This document shows positions 1 through 10,226 of a stretch of DNA of 64,000 nucleotides, in pieces. The first letter of the stretch is position 1, and each line of letters starts with the position of its first letter. A model generated the notes under the pieces. It saw nothing but the letters and a program-made list of their open reading frames with translations, was not told the DNA's origin and made no database searches. Origin of the DNA: Hydrogenophaga taeniospiralis CCUG 15921 (GTDB lineage Bacteria > Pseudomonadota > Gammaproteobacteria > Burkholderiales > Burkholderiaceae_C); NCBI RefSeq assembly GCF_001592305.1, contig NZ_BCWR01000011.1, positions 62,001 to 126,000 of the forward strand, read 5' to 3'. A program made the position numbers and the translations under genes.

Positions 1-3000
1 GCCGTCGACGAAGGCGATCTGCTCCTGCAGGGCCGACCGCCCGGCTTCGCGCAGCGCGCTGCCGCGGGGTTCGGCGACCACCAGCGAGGGCATCAGGTAC
101 TCGAACATCGAGCCCGACCAGGAGCGCAGCACGGCGCGCCGCCCGCTGGCAAAAAACGGCCGGCCCAGCGCCGCCCAGTGGCGCACCGGCAGCTCGCCCT
201 TGGCGATGGCCAGCAGGCTGGTGCTACGCGATTCCGAGGCCAGCAGGTCGTAGTAGCTGGCGTCGAGCTGCTGCTCTTCGAGCCGGTAGCCGATGTGCAG
301 CAGGTGGCGCCTGGGGTTGTAGAGACAGTGGAAGTCCGGCGCCCAGGCCAGCGCCTCCAGCGCGGCGGCGAGGCTGCGCAGGCGCCCGGTGGCGCGCTCG
401 CAGCTGCCCGCGCCCATCGCGGCGGCGTCCTGGCCGGCCGAGTGCAGCGTGGCGAGGTGGTCACTCAGCAGCCAGGCCAGTTCGTCCTGCGGCGTGGTGA
501 CGTGGCTGACGATGGCCGGGTTGCGCAACTGCGTGAGACCGCCCAGCTCGTGGCTCGCTTCCTGCAGCAGGGCGAAGAAGGCGGCGCAGGCCGCGGCCTC
601 GCAGGGCTCGGGCATGGGGGTTTCCAGCAGCCGGCCGATGGCGGTCTGCTCCAGGGGCCGGTGCAGCAGGGTCTGCAGCAGGCCCAGGCGCGGCTGCAGC
701 CGCTGGCGCGACAGGCGCAGTGCCTCGGCGCCGGGCTGTGCCGCGTGCGGCTCGTGGGCCAGCTCGGTGCAGGCCTGGGCCACCGTGAGCAGGTGCGCGC
801 TGAGGTTGCCGCTGTCCACCGTGGACACGTAGCGCGGCGGCAGCGGATGCAGGGTCCGGGTGTCGTACCAGTTCAGGAAGTGGCCGCGGTGGCGCTCCAT
901 CCGCTGCAGGGTGGCGAGCGTGGCTTCCAGGCGCGTGAGCAGGTCCTGCGTGCCGATCCAGCCGAACTGGCGCGCACAGGCGGTGCTCAGCAGGTACAGG
1001 CCGATGTTGGTGGGTGAGGTGCGGTGCGCCACCATCTCGTAAGGCATGGTCTGCAGGTTGTCGGGCGGCAGGTGGTGGTTGTCGGCGTCCACGCAGCGCT
1101 CGAACAGGCGCCAGGTGTCGCGCGCCACGCCTTCGAGCAGTTCGCGGTCGGCCGCGGCCAGCGCGGGGCGGGGCCGCCGCGGGGTGTTGCACAGCCACAC
1201 CAGCAGCGGCGCCAGCGCCCACAGCCCGAGCACGGCCAGCGCCAGCGCGCCGGGGGCCGGTATGAACAGCCACAGCAGGCCCGCCAGGGTGAGCGCGGCC
1301 AGCGACTCGGCGCGGTGGCGCCACAGGGTGGGCAGCAGGCCGGTGCCCAGGCCGGCCTGGGCCGCTTCGGCGGTGGTCCATTCAAGCAGGTGGCGCCGGC
1401 TCAGCAGCAGCCGGTGCAGGGTGCGCAGCACGGCGTCGAGCGCGAGCACCGCCTGCTGCGGCAGCAGCGCCAGGTGCCAGAGCCCGCCGCCCAGCGCGCG
1501 CAGCAGGTCCAGCGTGGCGGCCACCGCATAACGCTGGCCCAGCAGGCGCCAGTGGCGCGGCACCCAGCCCGCCAGCGCGCCCATGAGCGGGCCGGCGGTG
1601 TAGGCGGCCACGGTCAGCGCCAGCGCGGCGGGCAGGGAAACGCCCAGCCCCGCCATGGCCAGCCCGACGAGCAGCAGGCAGGCCGGCGCCACCAGCGAGC
1701 GGCGCAGGTTGTCAAACAATTTCCAGCGGTTGATGGCGCCCAGCGGCCATTGGCGGGACCGCAGCAGGAAGGGCAGCAACTGCCAGTCGCCGCGGGCCCA
1801 GCGGTGCAGGCGCGAGGCGGCGGCGTCCGCGTGGTCGGGCTCGGGCTCGATCAGGGTCACGTCGGTCACCACGGCGCAGCGCACCAGGGCGCCTTCGAGC
1901 AGGTCGTGGCTGAGCACCTGCTCGCTCGGCAGGCGCTTGCCCAGCACGGCGTGCAGCGTGGGCACGTGCAGCAGCCCTTTGCCGGTGAAGCTGCCTTCGC
2001 CAAACAGGTCCTGGTACACGTCGGAGCTCATGGCGCTGTAGGGGTCGATGCCGGTCTGGCCGTCAAACAGCCATTGCCAGGCGGTGCGCACGCCCTCGCC
2101 CGCCAGCGGCTGCACCACGCGCGGCTGCAGGATGCCGTAGCCCTGCAGCACGCGCCGCCCGCTGGCGTCCAGCCGGGGCTGGTTGTCCGGGTGTTCGGCC
2201 ACGCCCACCAGGGTGCGCAGGCGCCCGGGTGGCAGCTGGGTGTCGCTGTCGAGCGTGAAGATGTAGCGCGTGTGCGGCGCCGTGCGCGAGAGCTCACCGA
2301 GCTCGAAGAAGGGCCCGGGCGTGCCGGTGGCGAGCGCGGCCACCAGTTGCTCCAGCTTGCCGCGCTTGCGCTCCCAGCCCAGCCACTGGCCTTGCGTGGC
2401 GCTGTGGCTGCGCGGGCGGTGCAACAGCAGGAAGCGCGGCGGGCTGCCCGGCGCCACCGGGTGGCGCGTGTTGAGCGCGGCGAGCTGGTCCTGGGCGTAG
2501 GACAGCAGGGACTGGTCTTCGGGCCGGTGTTCGGTGTCGGCATCGCACCAGTCGCTGAGCAGGGCAAACTGGGCGTGGGCCTCGGGGTTGGCCAGGTGGT
2601 GCAGGTGCAGCCGGTGCACCGTCTGCGCGATGCCGGCCGGGTGGTTCAACAGGGCCGGCACCACCACCATCACCCGGGCCTGCGGCGGGATGCCCTCGGC
2701 CAGCAGCAGGCGCGGCAGGTGCACGGGTTTCACCGACTCGCCGATCAGGCGGTTGAGCACGGCCACCACGGCCTCGGACGCGGGCAGCAGCATCACCAGA
2801 CCCACCAGCACGCTGCCGAGCTGGGCGGGCCAGCCCGCGTCCAGCCAGCCTGGCCGCTGCAGCAGCCAGGCCACCAGCAGCACCGTGCCCACCCCCATGG
2901 CGCCCAGGTAGGCGGGCGTGCGCGAGACCCCCGCCACCGAGCGCCACAGCCCGGCCACCCGCTGCTTCAGGCCGAGCGCCTGCTCCAGCGTGGTGCGGCC

Positions 3001-4146
3001 TTCGCCGCGCAGCCAGTGGCCGGCCAGCGCGGCGGGGCCGCTGGCGCCGTCCATCAGCACCAGCAGCACCTGGGCCACGGCGGCCTCGCCCTGCCCGCTC
3101 TGGGTGGACAGGCGCTCGATGCCGTGCAGCGTGGCGTCGCGCGTGGCGTCGTCTTCGGCCTTGAACACCGGCGAGCGCAGCATCACGCGGACCACGCGGC
3201 TGGTGCGCGCCACGATGCCGGGCCAGTCGGCCGCGCCGATCAGGCGCAAGGCGGTCACGGCGTTGCCCACGCTCAGGTGGTCGGCGGCCTGGGCGGCGTG
3301 GTGCTGGGCCTGCAGCGCGGCCAGATCGGGCACCACGTCCTGCAGCCACCGGCGCACCTGCGCCAGGGGCGAGTCGGTGGCGGCGGTGGCGTGCCCCACC
3401 AGGCTTTGCGCCAGGTGCGAGAGAAAAACATCGCCCACGCCGCGCTGCTCCATGAGCTCGCGCATCGACGTGACCGCGCCCAGCGAGAGCTCGCCGATCC
3501 GGCTGGCGCACAGGCTGGCGAAGTCGCGCGCGGCCTTGTGGCTGGCGATGCGGTCGGCCAGGCGGCGCAGGTTTTCCACCAGCACCACCCGCAGCGTGGT
3601 GGGCAGCGCCCACAGCTCGCCCTGGCTGAGTTCGCGCGTGTCCTGGTAGGCGTCCAGAAAGTGGCCCAGCAGGGTTTCGTCGAAGGCGCTGTCGGTGTGC
3701 GCGACAAAGGCCCAGGCCACACCGTAGATGCGCGGCAGCCCCACCAGCGGTGCGTCCTGCAGCACCGGCAGCGAACGGTAATAGCGCGCCGGCAGGCCTT
3801 CGCGGATTTCCCGCAGTTGGCTTTCGATCAGGTGGAAGTTGTCAAACAGCCATTCGGCCGCCGGGCTGATGTCGTGCCCGTCGTGGGCCTCGACCGCGAT
3901 GTACTGGTAGGCCGCCCGCAGGCTGCGGATGTTGCTCTGCAGGCGGGGGTAGAACGTGGCCTGGCCGAAGCCTGCACGCCCGGCCCGGTGCGACTCGCCC
4001 AGGCTGCGGCCGTGCTGCTCGAAGCGGGCAACGCCAAAGAGCTCGGAGCGGATCGGTTCGAGGGCGACGCCGCGTGCGGCGTCCAGCATGCGCTCGATCT
4101 TCGGCGGGACCCAGGCCCATTGGGCTTGCAGGCTGCCGGCGGCCAC
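1..4146 (-). CDS. ndvB: Cyclic beta-1,2-glucan synthase (NdvB-like), N-terminal half, cut by left edge
   Basis: About 1,382 codons are open from a GTG at 4146 to base 1. The family is about 2,800 residues, so the C-terminal GH94 phosphorylase part lies outside the window. Visible order: a helical N-terminal region; membrane segments near residues 415-460; a GT84-type glycosyltransferase with FTLDSDTQLP near residue 632 and a RWARGDW (QxxRW-like) motif near 782; more membrane segments near 810-850 and 940-985; then a glycoamylase-like domain (SPTNIGLYLLS near 1040). The family polymerises UDP-glucose into periplasmic cyclic glucan at the inner membrane. The GTG directly follows the TAA of the upstream gene with no clear ribosome site, so translational coupling is likely. 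An ATG 19 codons further in is an alternative start. Family call firm; start uncertain. Confidence 0.88.
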   Translation of the reverse strand, partial: MAAGSLQAQWAWVPPKIERMLDAARGVALEPIRSELFGVARFEQHGRSLGESHRAGRAGFGQATFYPRLQSNIRSLRAAYQYIAVEAHDGHDISPAAEWLFDNFHLIESQLREIREGLPARYYRSLPVLQDAPLVGLPRIYGVAWAFVAHTDSAFDETLLGHFLDAYQDTRELSQGELWALPTTLRVVLVENLRRLADRIASHKAARDFASLCASRIGELSLGAVTSMRELMEQRGVGDVFLSHLAQSLVGHATAATDSPLAQVRRWLQDVVPDLAALQAQHHAAQAADHLSVGNAVTALRLIGAADWPGIVARTSRVVRVMLRSPVFKAEDDATRDATLHGIERLSTQSGQGEAAVAQVLLVLMDGASGPAALAGHWLRGEGRTTLEQALGLKQRVAGLWRSVAGVSRTPAYLGAMGVGTVLLVAWLLQRPGWLDAGWPAQLGSVLVGLVMLLPASEAVVAVLNRLIGESVKPVHLPRLLLAEGIPPQARVMVVVPALLNHPAGIAQTVHRLHLHHLANPEAHAQFALLSDWCDADTEHRPEDQSLLSYAQDQLAALNTRHPVAPGSPPRFLLLHRPRSHSATQGQWLGWERKRGKLEQLVAALATGTPGPFFELGELSRTAPHTRYIFTLDSDTQLPPGRLRTLVGVAEHPDNQPRLDASGRRVLQGYGILQPRVVQPLAGEGVRTAWQWLFDGQTGIDPYSAMSSDVYQDLFGEGSFTGKGLLHVPTLHAVLGKRLPSEQVLSHDLLEGALVRCAVVTDVTLIEPEPDHADAAASRLHRWARGDWQLLPFLLRSRQWPLGAINRWKLFDNLRRSLVAPACLLLVGLAMAGLGVSLPAALALTVAAYTAGPLMGALAGWVPRHWRLLGQRYAVAATLDLLRALGGGLWHLALLPQQAVLALDAVLRTLHRLLLSRRHLLEWTTAEAAQAGLGTGLLPTLWRHRAESLAALTLAGLLWLFIPAPGALALAVLGLWALAPLLVWLCNTPRRPRPALAAADRELLEGVARDTWRLFERCVDADNHHLPPDNLQTMPYEMVAHRTSPTNIGLYLLSTACARQFGWIGTQDLLTRLEATLATLQRMERHRGHFLNWYDTRTLHPLPPRYVSTVDSGNLSAHLLTVAQACTELAHEPHAAQPGAEALRLSRQRLQPRLGLLQTLLHRPLEQTAIGRLLETPMPEPCEAAACAAFFALLQEASHELGGLTQLRNPAIVSHVTTPQDELAWLLSDHLATLHSAGQDAAAMGAGSCERATGRLRSLAAALEALAWAPDFHCLYNPRRHLLHIGYRLEEQQLDASYYDLLASESRSTSLLAIAKGELPVRHWAALGRPFFASGRRAVLRSWSGSMFEYLMPSLVVAEPRGSALREAGRSALQEQIAFVDG

Positions 4147-4389
4147 TTACAGCATGAGCCAGGAGCCGCCGAACAGCAGGGTGAGCACCACCGCCGACGT
4201 GATCACGCGCCCGGCCAGGATGCCCTGGAGCTCGTCGGCCCCGCTCCACAGCAGCTGCAGCCGCCCGCGCTGGGCGCCGCAATGGGCCAGATGGTCGCCC
4301 AGTGCCGTTCGCTCCAGCGCCGAGATGTCCGCGGGATGGCCCAACGACGAGGTGGCCCAGTGGGGGGCCAAGGAAGGATTGGTTGACAT
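4147..4389 (-). CDS. Small protein with C-terminal membrane anchor upstream of ndvB
   Basis: 80 codons. The ATG at 4389 is preceded by GGAGAAG at good spacing. The N-terminal 60 residues are soluble and His-containing, and the last 20 (AGRVITSAVVLTLLFGGSWL) form one hydrophobic helix. The TAA abuts the GTG of the glucan synthase, so the two are almost certainly cotranscribed and probably translationally coupled. I do not recognise a family. A role as a small accessory or regulator of the synthase is inference only. Reading frames that extend further upstream ignore the good ribosome site. Confidence 0.65.
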   Translation of the reverse strand: MSTNPSLAPHWATSSLGHPADISALERTALGDHLAHCGAQRGRLQLLWSGADELQGILAGRVITSAVVLTLLFGGSWLML

Positions 4390-4468
4390 GGTCTTCTCCG
4401 GAATCGGGTTTTGGGGGATTGCCAGGCAGCGCCCCGCATCGCCCTTTGTACCTGCGGGAGCGCCGCGG

Positions 4469-4490
4469 GTCTGTACGTTGACGAACAGAC
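4469..4490 (-). promoter_or_regulatory. Conserved ACAGAC promoter motif, copy A (ndvB operon)
   Basis: On the plus strand the site begins GTCTGTACGTTGACGAACA. The two ends, GTCTGT and ACAGAC, form a perfect 6-bp inverted repeat separated by 10 bp. Read toward the 80-aa gene it is TGTTCGTCAACGTACAGAC, about 80 bp before the ATG. The same motif recurs at 4523, 8106 and 10097. TACAAA lies 18 bp beyond ACAGAC, so the motif sits where a -35 element would be. The binding protein is unknown. Confidence 0.55.
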
Positions 4491-4522
4491 CGACCGTCCC
4501 CCGCCAGCCCCGCGCCCCGGGG

Positions 4523-4541
4523 TGTTCGTCAGCGCACAGAC
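4523..4541 (+). promoter_or_regulatory. Conserved ACAGAC promoter motif, copy A' (glycine-zipper lipoprotein)
   Basis: TGTTCGTCAGCGCACAGAC differs from copy A by only two transitions over 19 bp. It points the opposite way, toward the lipoprotein gene whose ATG is 67 bp downstream. Copies A and A' therefore form a divergent, symmetric control region between the glucan synthase operon and the lipoprotein. Confidence 0.55.
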
Positions 4542-4607
4542 GGCCCCCGATCCGGGGGCCATCCTGAAACCCGACCCACAACGTTTCCCCCCCACCAAGG
4601 ACTCCCC

Positions 4608-5228
4608 ATGCGACACCTCACCCCCCTCTTCACCCTGCGCCAGACCGCCACCTGGCTGGCCGTGGCCACCACGCTGGGCCTGGCCGGCTGCGCCGCGCCC
4701 TACCCGGTCTATGAACAACAGCCCATGGCGCAGGAACCGGTGCAGGTGCAAACCTACCCCAGCCAGCGCGAACAGCGGCGCGACTACCGCCGCCGCCAGC
4801 ACGAAACCCTGTACGAGGCGGAGGTGCTGTCGGTGCGCGCCGTCATGGGCCAGACCGAACAACGTTGCTGGATGGAGCGCGAACAGGTGCAGCAGCGCCC
4901 GCCGGCCAACGTCGGTGGCGCGATCGTCGGCGCGGTCATCGGTGGTGTGATCGGGCACCAGATCGGCGGCGGCAGTGGTCGTGACCTGGCCACCGCCGGC
5001 GGTGTGGTGGCGGGTGCGGCCATCGGCTCACAAGTCGGCCGCGACCGCTACGGCAACCCCGTGAGCACGCAGGAGGTGCAACGCTGCAGCACCGTCAACA
5101 GCCAGAGCGAACCCGCTTACTGGGACGTGACCTACCGCTTCCGCGGCATCACGCACCGCGCGCAGATGCTCTCGCCCCCCGGACGCAGCCTCACCGTGAA
5201 CGGCAACGGCGAACCACGGGAGGAGTAG
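4608..5228 (+). CDS. Glycine-zipper 2TM outer-membrane lipoprotein (SlyB/UmoD-like)
   Basis: 206 residues. The N-terminus has a signal peptide with the lipobox LAGC (Cys about residue 25), so it is probably a lipoprotein. A Gly-rich block near residues 103-145 (GGAIVGAVIGGVIGHQIGGG, then GVVAGAAIGSQVGRDR) is the glycine-zipper 2TM domain, followed by a beta-rich C-terminal domain with VTYRFRG. Family members sit in the cell envelope and respond to envelope or divalent-cation stress. The gene stands alone on the plus strand, divergent from the glucan synthase operon, and shares the ACAGAC motif with it. Confidence 0.85.
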   Translation: MRHLTPLFTLRQTATWLAVATTLGLAGCAAPYPVYEQQPMAQEPVQVQTYPSQREQRRDYRRRQHETLYEAEVLSVRAVMGQTEQRCWMEREQVQQRPPANVGGAIVGAVIGGVIGHQIGGGSGRDLATAGGVVAGAAIGSQVGRDRYGNPVSTQEVQRCSTVNSQSEPAYWDVTYRFRGITHRAQMLSPPGRSLTVNGNGEPREE

Positions 5229-5237
5229 GTCCCCCCC

Positions 5238-5441
5238 GCAGCGCTTCGCGCTACCCCCCCGGGGGGGCGGCACTGGCCGTCCGGCGGAGCCGGCCCGGCG
5301 GTGCCCTGGGTTGGGGGTGCTTCAGGCGTCTGGATCGCGCTCCGTCAGATAGTGCTCCCCCTGCAGCGCTTCGCGCTCCCCCCCAGGGGGGCGGCACTGG
5401 CCGTCCGGCAAAGCCGGCCCGGCGGTGCCCTGGGTTTGGGG
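5238..5441. repeat. Two direct copies of a ~79-bp GC-rich palindromic repeat
   Basis: Copy 1 (about 5238-5317) and copy 2 (about 5363-5441) both begin GCAGCGCTTCGCGCT, pass through a C-tract/G-tract hairpin, then GGCGGCACTGGCCGTCCGGC and end near GGTGCCCTGGGTT. They fill the gap between the convergent lipoprotein and response-regulator genes. The core (CCGGCGGAGCCGGCCCGGCGG in copy 1) is the reverse complement of the core of the repeats near 30143, 32252, 48876 and 50575. No coding sequence seen. Confidence 0.7.
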
Positions 5442-5495
5442 CATGTCGCTCCGGAAGGCGTGGTGTCCTTCACCGCGCCCCTGGAGCTGGGCGTT

Positions 5496-6325
5496 TTACT
5501 TGGTTGAGCCCAGCATTTCGACGCCGAAGCCGCGGTAGCCGATCAGCGTGCAGCGCGAGTCGAACATGGGTGTGCCGCTCACGCGGTACTGCCGGACACC
5601 GCCACCGGGCAGTTCCCGGCTGAGCACCATGTCCAGAAACGGGCTGCGCGCGGCGATGCGGGCCTGCAGCCGTTGGCGCTCGGCCGGGTTCCAGCCATCG
5701 TCGCTGTGCTCGTGGCCGCTGTCGTCGTTCAGGGCCTCCACCTGCAAGCCCAGCATTTCCAGCACCGGTCCCGAGACTTTGGTGAAGCGGCCTTCGCCGT
5801 CCTGCTCCCAGTACCAGTCGGTGGCCAGTTCGGTCAGGCCGCGGTAGCGCGCCTCGCTCTCACGCAGTTCGGCCGTGCGCTCCTGCACCTGCCGCTCCAG
5901 CGCGATGTTGTGCTGCGCCAGCTTGCGGTGCAGCAGGCGCACCTCGATCAGGTTGTGGATGCGCGCCTTGACCTCGACCATGTCGAACGGTTTGCTCACA
6001 AAATCCTTGGCGCCGGCCTGCAACGCGCGCAGCTTGTGGCCTGGCTGGGCGGTGATCACCAGCACCGGCAGGTAGTCGTCTTCGGCGGTGCTGGCCTTGA
6101 GGCTATCCATCACCTGGAAGCCGTCCATGGTGGGCATCTGCAGGTCCAGCAGGATCAGGTCGAAGGGCGTCTTGCGGTGCATCGCGCAGACCTTGTCGGG
6201 CTCCATGGTGCTGGTGACCTGGGTGTAACCGGCCTCCTCCAACATGGCTTCGAGCAGGCTCACGTTGGCTGGCTGGTCGTCCACGATCAGGATGCGGGCG
6301 CCGAGCCGTTCTTGTGCGGTGAGTT

Positions 6326-6329
<4 letters not shown>
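5496..6329 (-). CDS. Response regulator with C-terminal PAS domain
   Basis: 277 residues. The receiver domain covers about residues 12-130 (LIVDDQ, phospho-acceptor Asp62 in LLDLQMP, KPF near 110). A coiled-coil linker (about 140-165) leads to a PAS-like domain (about 170-270). There is no DNA-binding or output enzyme domain, so it probably relays or senses through the PAS module. The ATG overlaps the stop of the upstream hybrid kinase by 4 bp (ATGA), so they form one signalling operon. A longer N-terminal extension is only a shadow of the kinase gene. Confidence 0.85.
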
Positions 6330-8041
<1,712 letters not shown>

Positions 8042-8105
8042 CAATGTCTCTGGTGGGTGCCACCCGCGGCGGCATGAGAAGACACTAGCCGCCCCTGCGG
8101 ACAGC

Positions 8106-8125
8106 GTCTGTACGCTGGCCCACAC
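8106..8125 (-). promoter_or_regulatory. Conserved ACAGAC promoter motif, copy B (hybrid kinase operon)
   Basis: Read toward the kinase gene it is GTGTGGGCCAGCGTACAGAC, ending 65 bp before the ATG. TAGTGT follows after 18 bp, the spacing expected between -35 and -10 elements, and copy C has TACTGT at the identical distance. It shares the core CAGCGYACAGAC with copies A' and C. Confidence 0.5.
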
Positions 8126-8153
8126 AGCCAGCGCACCGGGTGTTTTCTTTTTT

Positions 8154-8303
8154 CTAGAACGGACTGCGCCCGCTGATCACGCGCAGCAGCACCATGACGA
8201 TGGCGACCACCAGCAGGATGTGGATGAGGCCGCCCATGGTGGTGGCGGTGACGAGACCCAGCAGCCAGAGGATGAGCAGGACGACGGCGATGGTGTAGAG
8301 CAT
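8154..8303 (-). CDS. lmo0937-like two-helix membrane peptide
   Basis: 49 residues. The ATG at 8303 is preceded by GGAG (AAAGGAGTCCCC). Nearly the whole sequence is two hydrophobic helices (IAVVLLILWLLGLVTATT and GLIHILLVVAIVMVLLRVI) with a short basic tail, the pattern of the lmo0937 family of small membrane proteins, whose function is unknown. It is last in a four-gene run, 23 bp after the preceding gene. The family is often found with stress-related envelope genes. Confidence 0.75.
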   Translation of the reverse strand: MLYTIAVVLLILWLLGLVTATTMGGLIHILLVVAIVMVLLRVISGRSPF

Positions 8304-8326
8304 GGGGACTCCTTTGAAGGTTGGAA

Positions 8327-8740
8327 TCAGGGAGGGCTGCGGTGCCGACGGCTCCACAGCAGGGCAGCGCCAGCGATGACCCCGACGGCCAGACTGGTCT
8401 TGGGATGGCGACGCACCACGGCCAGTGCGGCGGCGCCCAGTGCCAGGGGTTCCTCCAGCGGCGGCGCGGGCGGGGTGGCCGGCGTGCGCTGCTGCCAGCC
8501 TCGGGCCAGCGCACCGAGCGCGAGCGAGACCACCGGCTGGCTGCCCAGGCCTTGCAGCACGGGCCACAGCGCTCCCGCCAGCCAGCCGCCGGCGCTGCGC
8601 TCGGCCCGGTGGCGGCGGTCCTGTTCGAGCCAGCCGGACAGGCGCTCGCGGTTGCGCGCCAGCCGGTCGCAGGCCAGCACGGCGCGCACTTCGGCCGTCA
8701 GCGGTGGCGGCGCCGCGCCGGGGGCTCGGGCCGGGCTCAT
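8327..8740 (-). CDS. Hypothetical protein with C-terminal hydrophobic segment (YqjK-position gene)
   Basis: 137 residues from the ATG at 8740, which overlaps the previous stop (ATGA). The N-terminal half is Arg/Ala-rich (DRLARNRERLSGWLEQ). The C-terminal half has hydrophobic stretches (VVSLALGALA and SLAVGVIAGAALLW). It occupies the place that yqjK has after yqjD-yqjE in enterobacteria, but I cannot claim homology. Probably membrane-associated. Confidence 0.65.
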   Translation of the reverse strand: MSPARAPGAAPPPLTAEVRAVLACDRLARNRERLSGWLEQDRRHRAERSAGGWLAGALWPVLQGLGSQPVVSLALGALARGWQQRTPATPPAPPLEEPLALGAAALAVVRRHPKTSLAVGVIAGAALLWSRRHRSPP

Positions 8741-9120
8741 GGTGTTCCCGGGATGCGCAGCAGCGCGGCATCCTCGGCCAGTTGCCGGCGCAGGTTGGCG
8801 AACCATTCCACCGCCTCGCGGTCCTGCGCCAGCCACAGGGCCCACAGGCCGAGCACCGCCGGCAGCACGGGCGTGAGCACGAACAGCCAGGGCGCGCGGG
8901 CACCGGCCCCGGGCAACGAGGCCCACAGCAGCAAGGCCACACCCAGCAGCACGGCGGCCACCACCAGGCAGGCAACGCCCGCCAGCTGGAGCGCCAAGCG
9001 CCGCTGCAGGCGCGCGCTGCCCATGGCCAGCTCTTCACCCAGCAGGCCCGCATAGGCCGCCGCGTGCTCCGCCAGCAACTGAGGCTGCGAGGCCGCCAGA
9101 CGGAACACGGGGTGGATCAT
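8737..9120 (-). CDS. Phage-holin-like membrane protein (DUF1469/YqjE-like)
   Basis: 127 residues. A short N-terminal amphipathic region (about 1-45) precedes two membrane helices, about 46-68 (LAGVACLVVAAVLLGVALLL) and 78-100 (LFVLTPVLPAVLGLWALWL), then a charged tail. This is the YqjE/holin-III-like layout; such proteins are inner-membrane companions of DUF883 proteins. It lies 16 bp after the DUF883 gene and overlaps the next gene by 4 bp. Confidence 0.75.
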   Translation of the reverse strand: MIHPVFRLAASQPQLLAEHAAAYAGLLGEELAMGSARLQRRLALQLAGVACLVVAAVLLGVALLLWASLPGAGARAPWLFVLTPVLPAVLGLWALWLAQDREAVEWFANLRRQLAEDAALLRIPGTP

Positions 9121-9136
9121 GGCCAGCGCTCCGGGC

Positions 9137-9541
9137 TCAACGGCCGTTGTGGCCGCCGTGTCGGCTGCTGAACAGGGCCAACAGGCCCATGAGCGCCGCG
9201 CCCACGGCGGCGGCCATCAGCACCGACTTGACCGGCTCGTGCTGGATGTAGCTGGTGGTGGCCTCTTTCGCGTGCAGCGACTTCTCGCGCAGCTGGCCGG
9301 CGCTGTCGCGCACGGCGTCCATGCCACGGTGCGCCAGCGCTTCGGTGTCGCTCTTGAGGTGCTGGAACGCGGTGCTGGCCTGGCCACGCACGTTGCCCAC
9401 GTCGTCGGACAGACGGTCCATGCCCTGCTGTGTCGCGCGCTGGGTGGCGCGCATCGCGTCCCCGGTGGTCTGTGCGACCGCGTGGGCCAGCGAAGAGGCG
9501 TCATCACTCAGGGTGTTGGGGAAGTTGGAAGTCGTGCTCAT
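9137..9541 (-). CDS. DUF883/YqjD-ElaB family membrane-anchored protein
   Basis: 134 residues. A long helical region with heptad-like Ala/Gln/Asp spacing (about 10-100) leads to EPVKSVLMAAAVGAALMGLLALF, the C-terminal membrane anchor typical of DUF883 proteins, then a short basic tail. The E. coli relatives YqjD and ElaB bind ribosomes or the membrane in stationary phase. It is first in the run DUF883, DUF1469-like, unknown, lmo0937-like. No ACAGAC motif is present in its upstream region. Confidence 0.85.
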   Translation of the reverse strand: MSTTSNFPNTLSDDASSLAHAVAQTTGDAMRATQRATQQGMDRLSDDVGNVRGQASTAFQHLKSDTEALAHRGMDAVRDSAGQLREKSLHAKEATTSYIQHEPVKSVLMAAAVGAALMGLLALFSSRHGGHNGR

Positions 9542-9662
9542 GGTTTTCCTTCGGTGAGGTGGTGGGAAAGGCCGCGGGATTCACGCAACGGTGGAGTTCC
9601 GTGTGTTCACGGGACGGCCTCGTCGGGGGAAAAAGGGATGCCAGAGGGCCGAAGCCCGTCGG

Positions 9663-9977
9663 TCATTTCATGCGCATGTCGTTCTTCACCGACTTGACGC
9701 CGGGCACGCCCTGCGTGACCAGCACGGCGCGGTTGATGTCGGCTTGCGAGTTCACGAAACCACTGAGCTGGACCACGCCCTTGAAGGTCTCGACGTTGAT
9801 CTCCGCCGACTTGAGCGAAGCGTCTTTCAGGATCTCGGCCTTCACCCGGGTGGTGATGACGGTGTCGTCCACGTACTGGCCTGTGCTCTCCTGCTTGGCG
9901 TTCGAAGCGCAGCCGGCGATGCCGGTGAAGGCGGCCGCGGCGAGCAGGAGGATGGCGAAGCGTTTGGTGGTTTTCAT
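9663..9977 (-). CDS. BON-domain lipoprotein (OsmY-like)
   Basis: 104 residues. The signal peptide ends at the lipobox IAGC (Cys about 23). One BON domain follows (about 35-102: DDTVITTRVKAEIL, then VQLSGFVNS and GVKSVKNDM). BON proteins bind phospholipid and protect the envelope under osmotic or other stress. E. coli OsmY has two BON domains, this has one. It stands alone between the DUF883 operon and the M48 peptidase gene and carries the ACAGAC motif 120 bp upstream. Confidence 0.88.
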   Translation of the reverse strand: MKTTKRFAILLLAAAAFTGIAGCASNAKQESTGQYVDDTVITTRVKAEILKDASLKSAEINVETFKGVVQLSGFVNSQADINRAVLVTQGVPGVKSVKNDMRMK

Positions 9978-10096
9978 GATCGTCTTTCTGTGGTGCGGTT
10001 AAACGGCGGCCGCATCCCGGGAAGAGGGTGCTCCGCATGGCAGGCTGGCTCGGTTCCAGCGCCAATGGGTCCACAGTAAGCCCGTGAAGCGGGTGC

Positions 10097-10115
10097 GTCT
10101 GTGCGCTGGCGCACC
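10097..10115 (-). promoter_or_regulatory. Conserved ACAGAC promoter motif, copy C (BON lipoprotein)
   Basis: Read toward the BON gene the site is GGTGCGCCAGCGCACAGAC. TACTGT lies 18 bp further on, as in copy B (TAGTGT). It is 120 bp before the ATG, farther than the other copies. The rest of 9978-10226 shows no coding sequence. Confidence 0.5.
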
Positions 10116-10226
10116 ACCGGCCGGCGCGGCCGCAGGGGATGGATCAGACGGGGATGTGCGGCGCTGCCGCGCCGGGTGCCGCCACGAAGCCGAGCGCGGC
10201 GCGGCGCCCGAAACCTGTGTGCGGTC

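Noticed and set aside
1024-4386. 1,120-codon open frame on the plus strand
   Set aside because: It is antisense to the NdvB-like gene. The product is low-complexity (Gln/His/Gly/Val-rich) with no recognisable domain, the expected GC-rich shadow.
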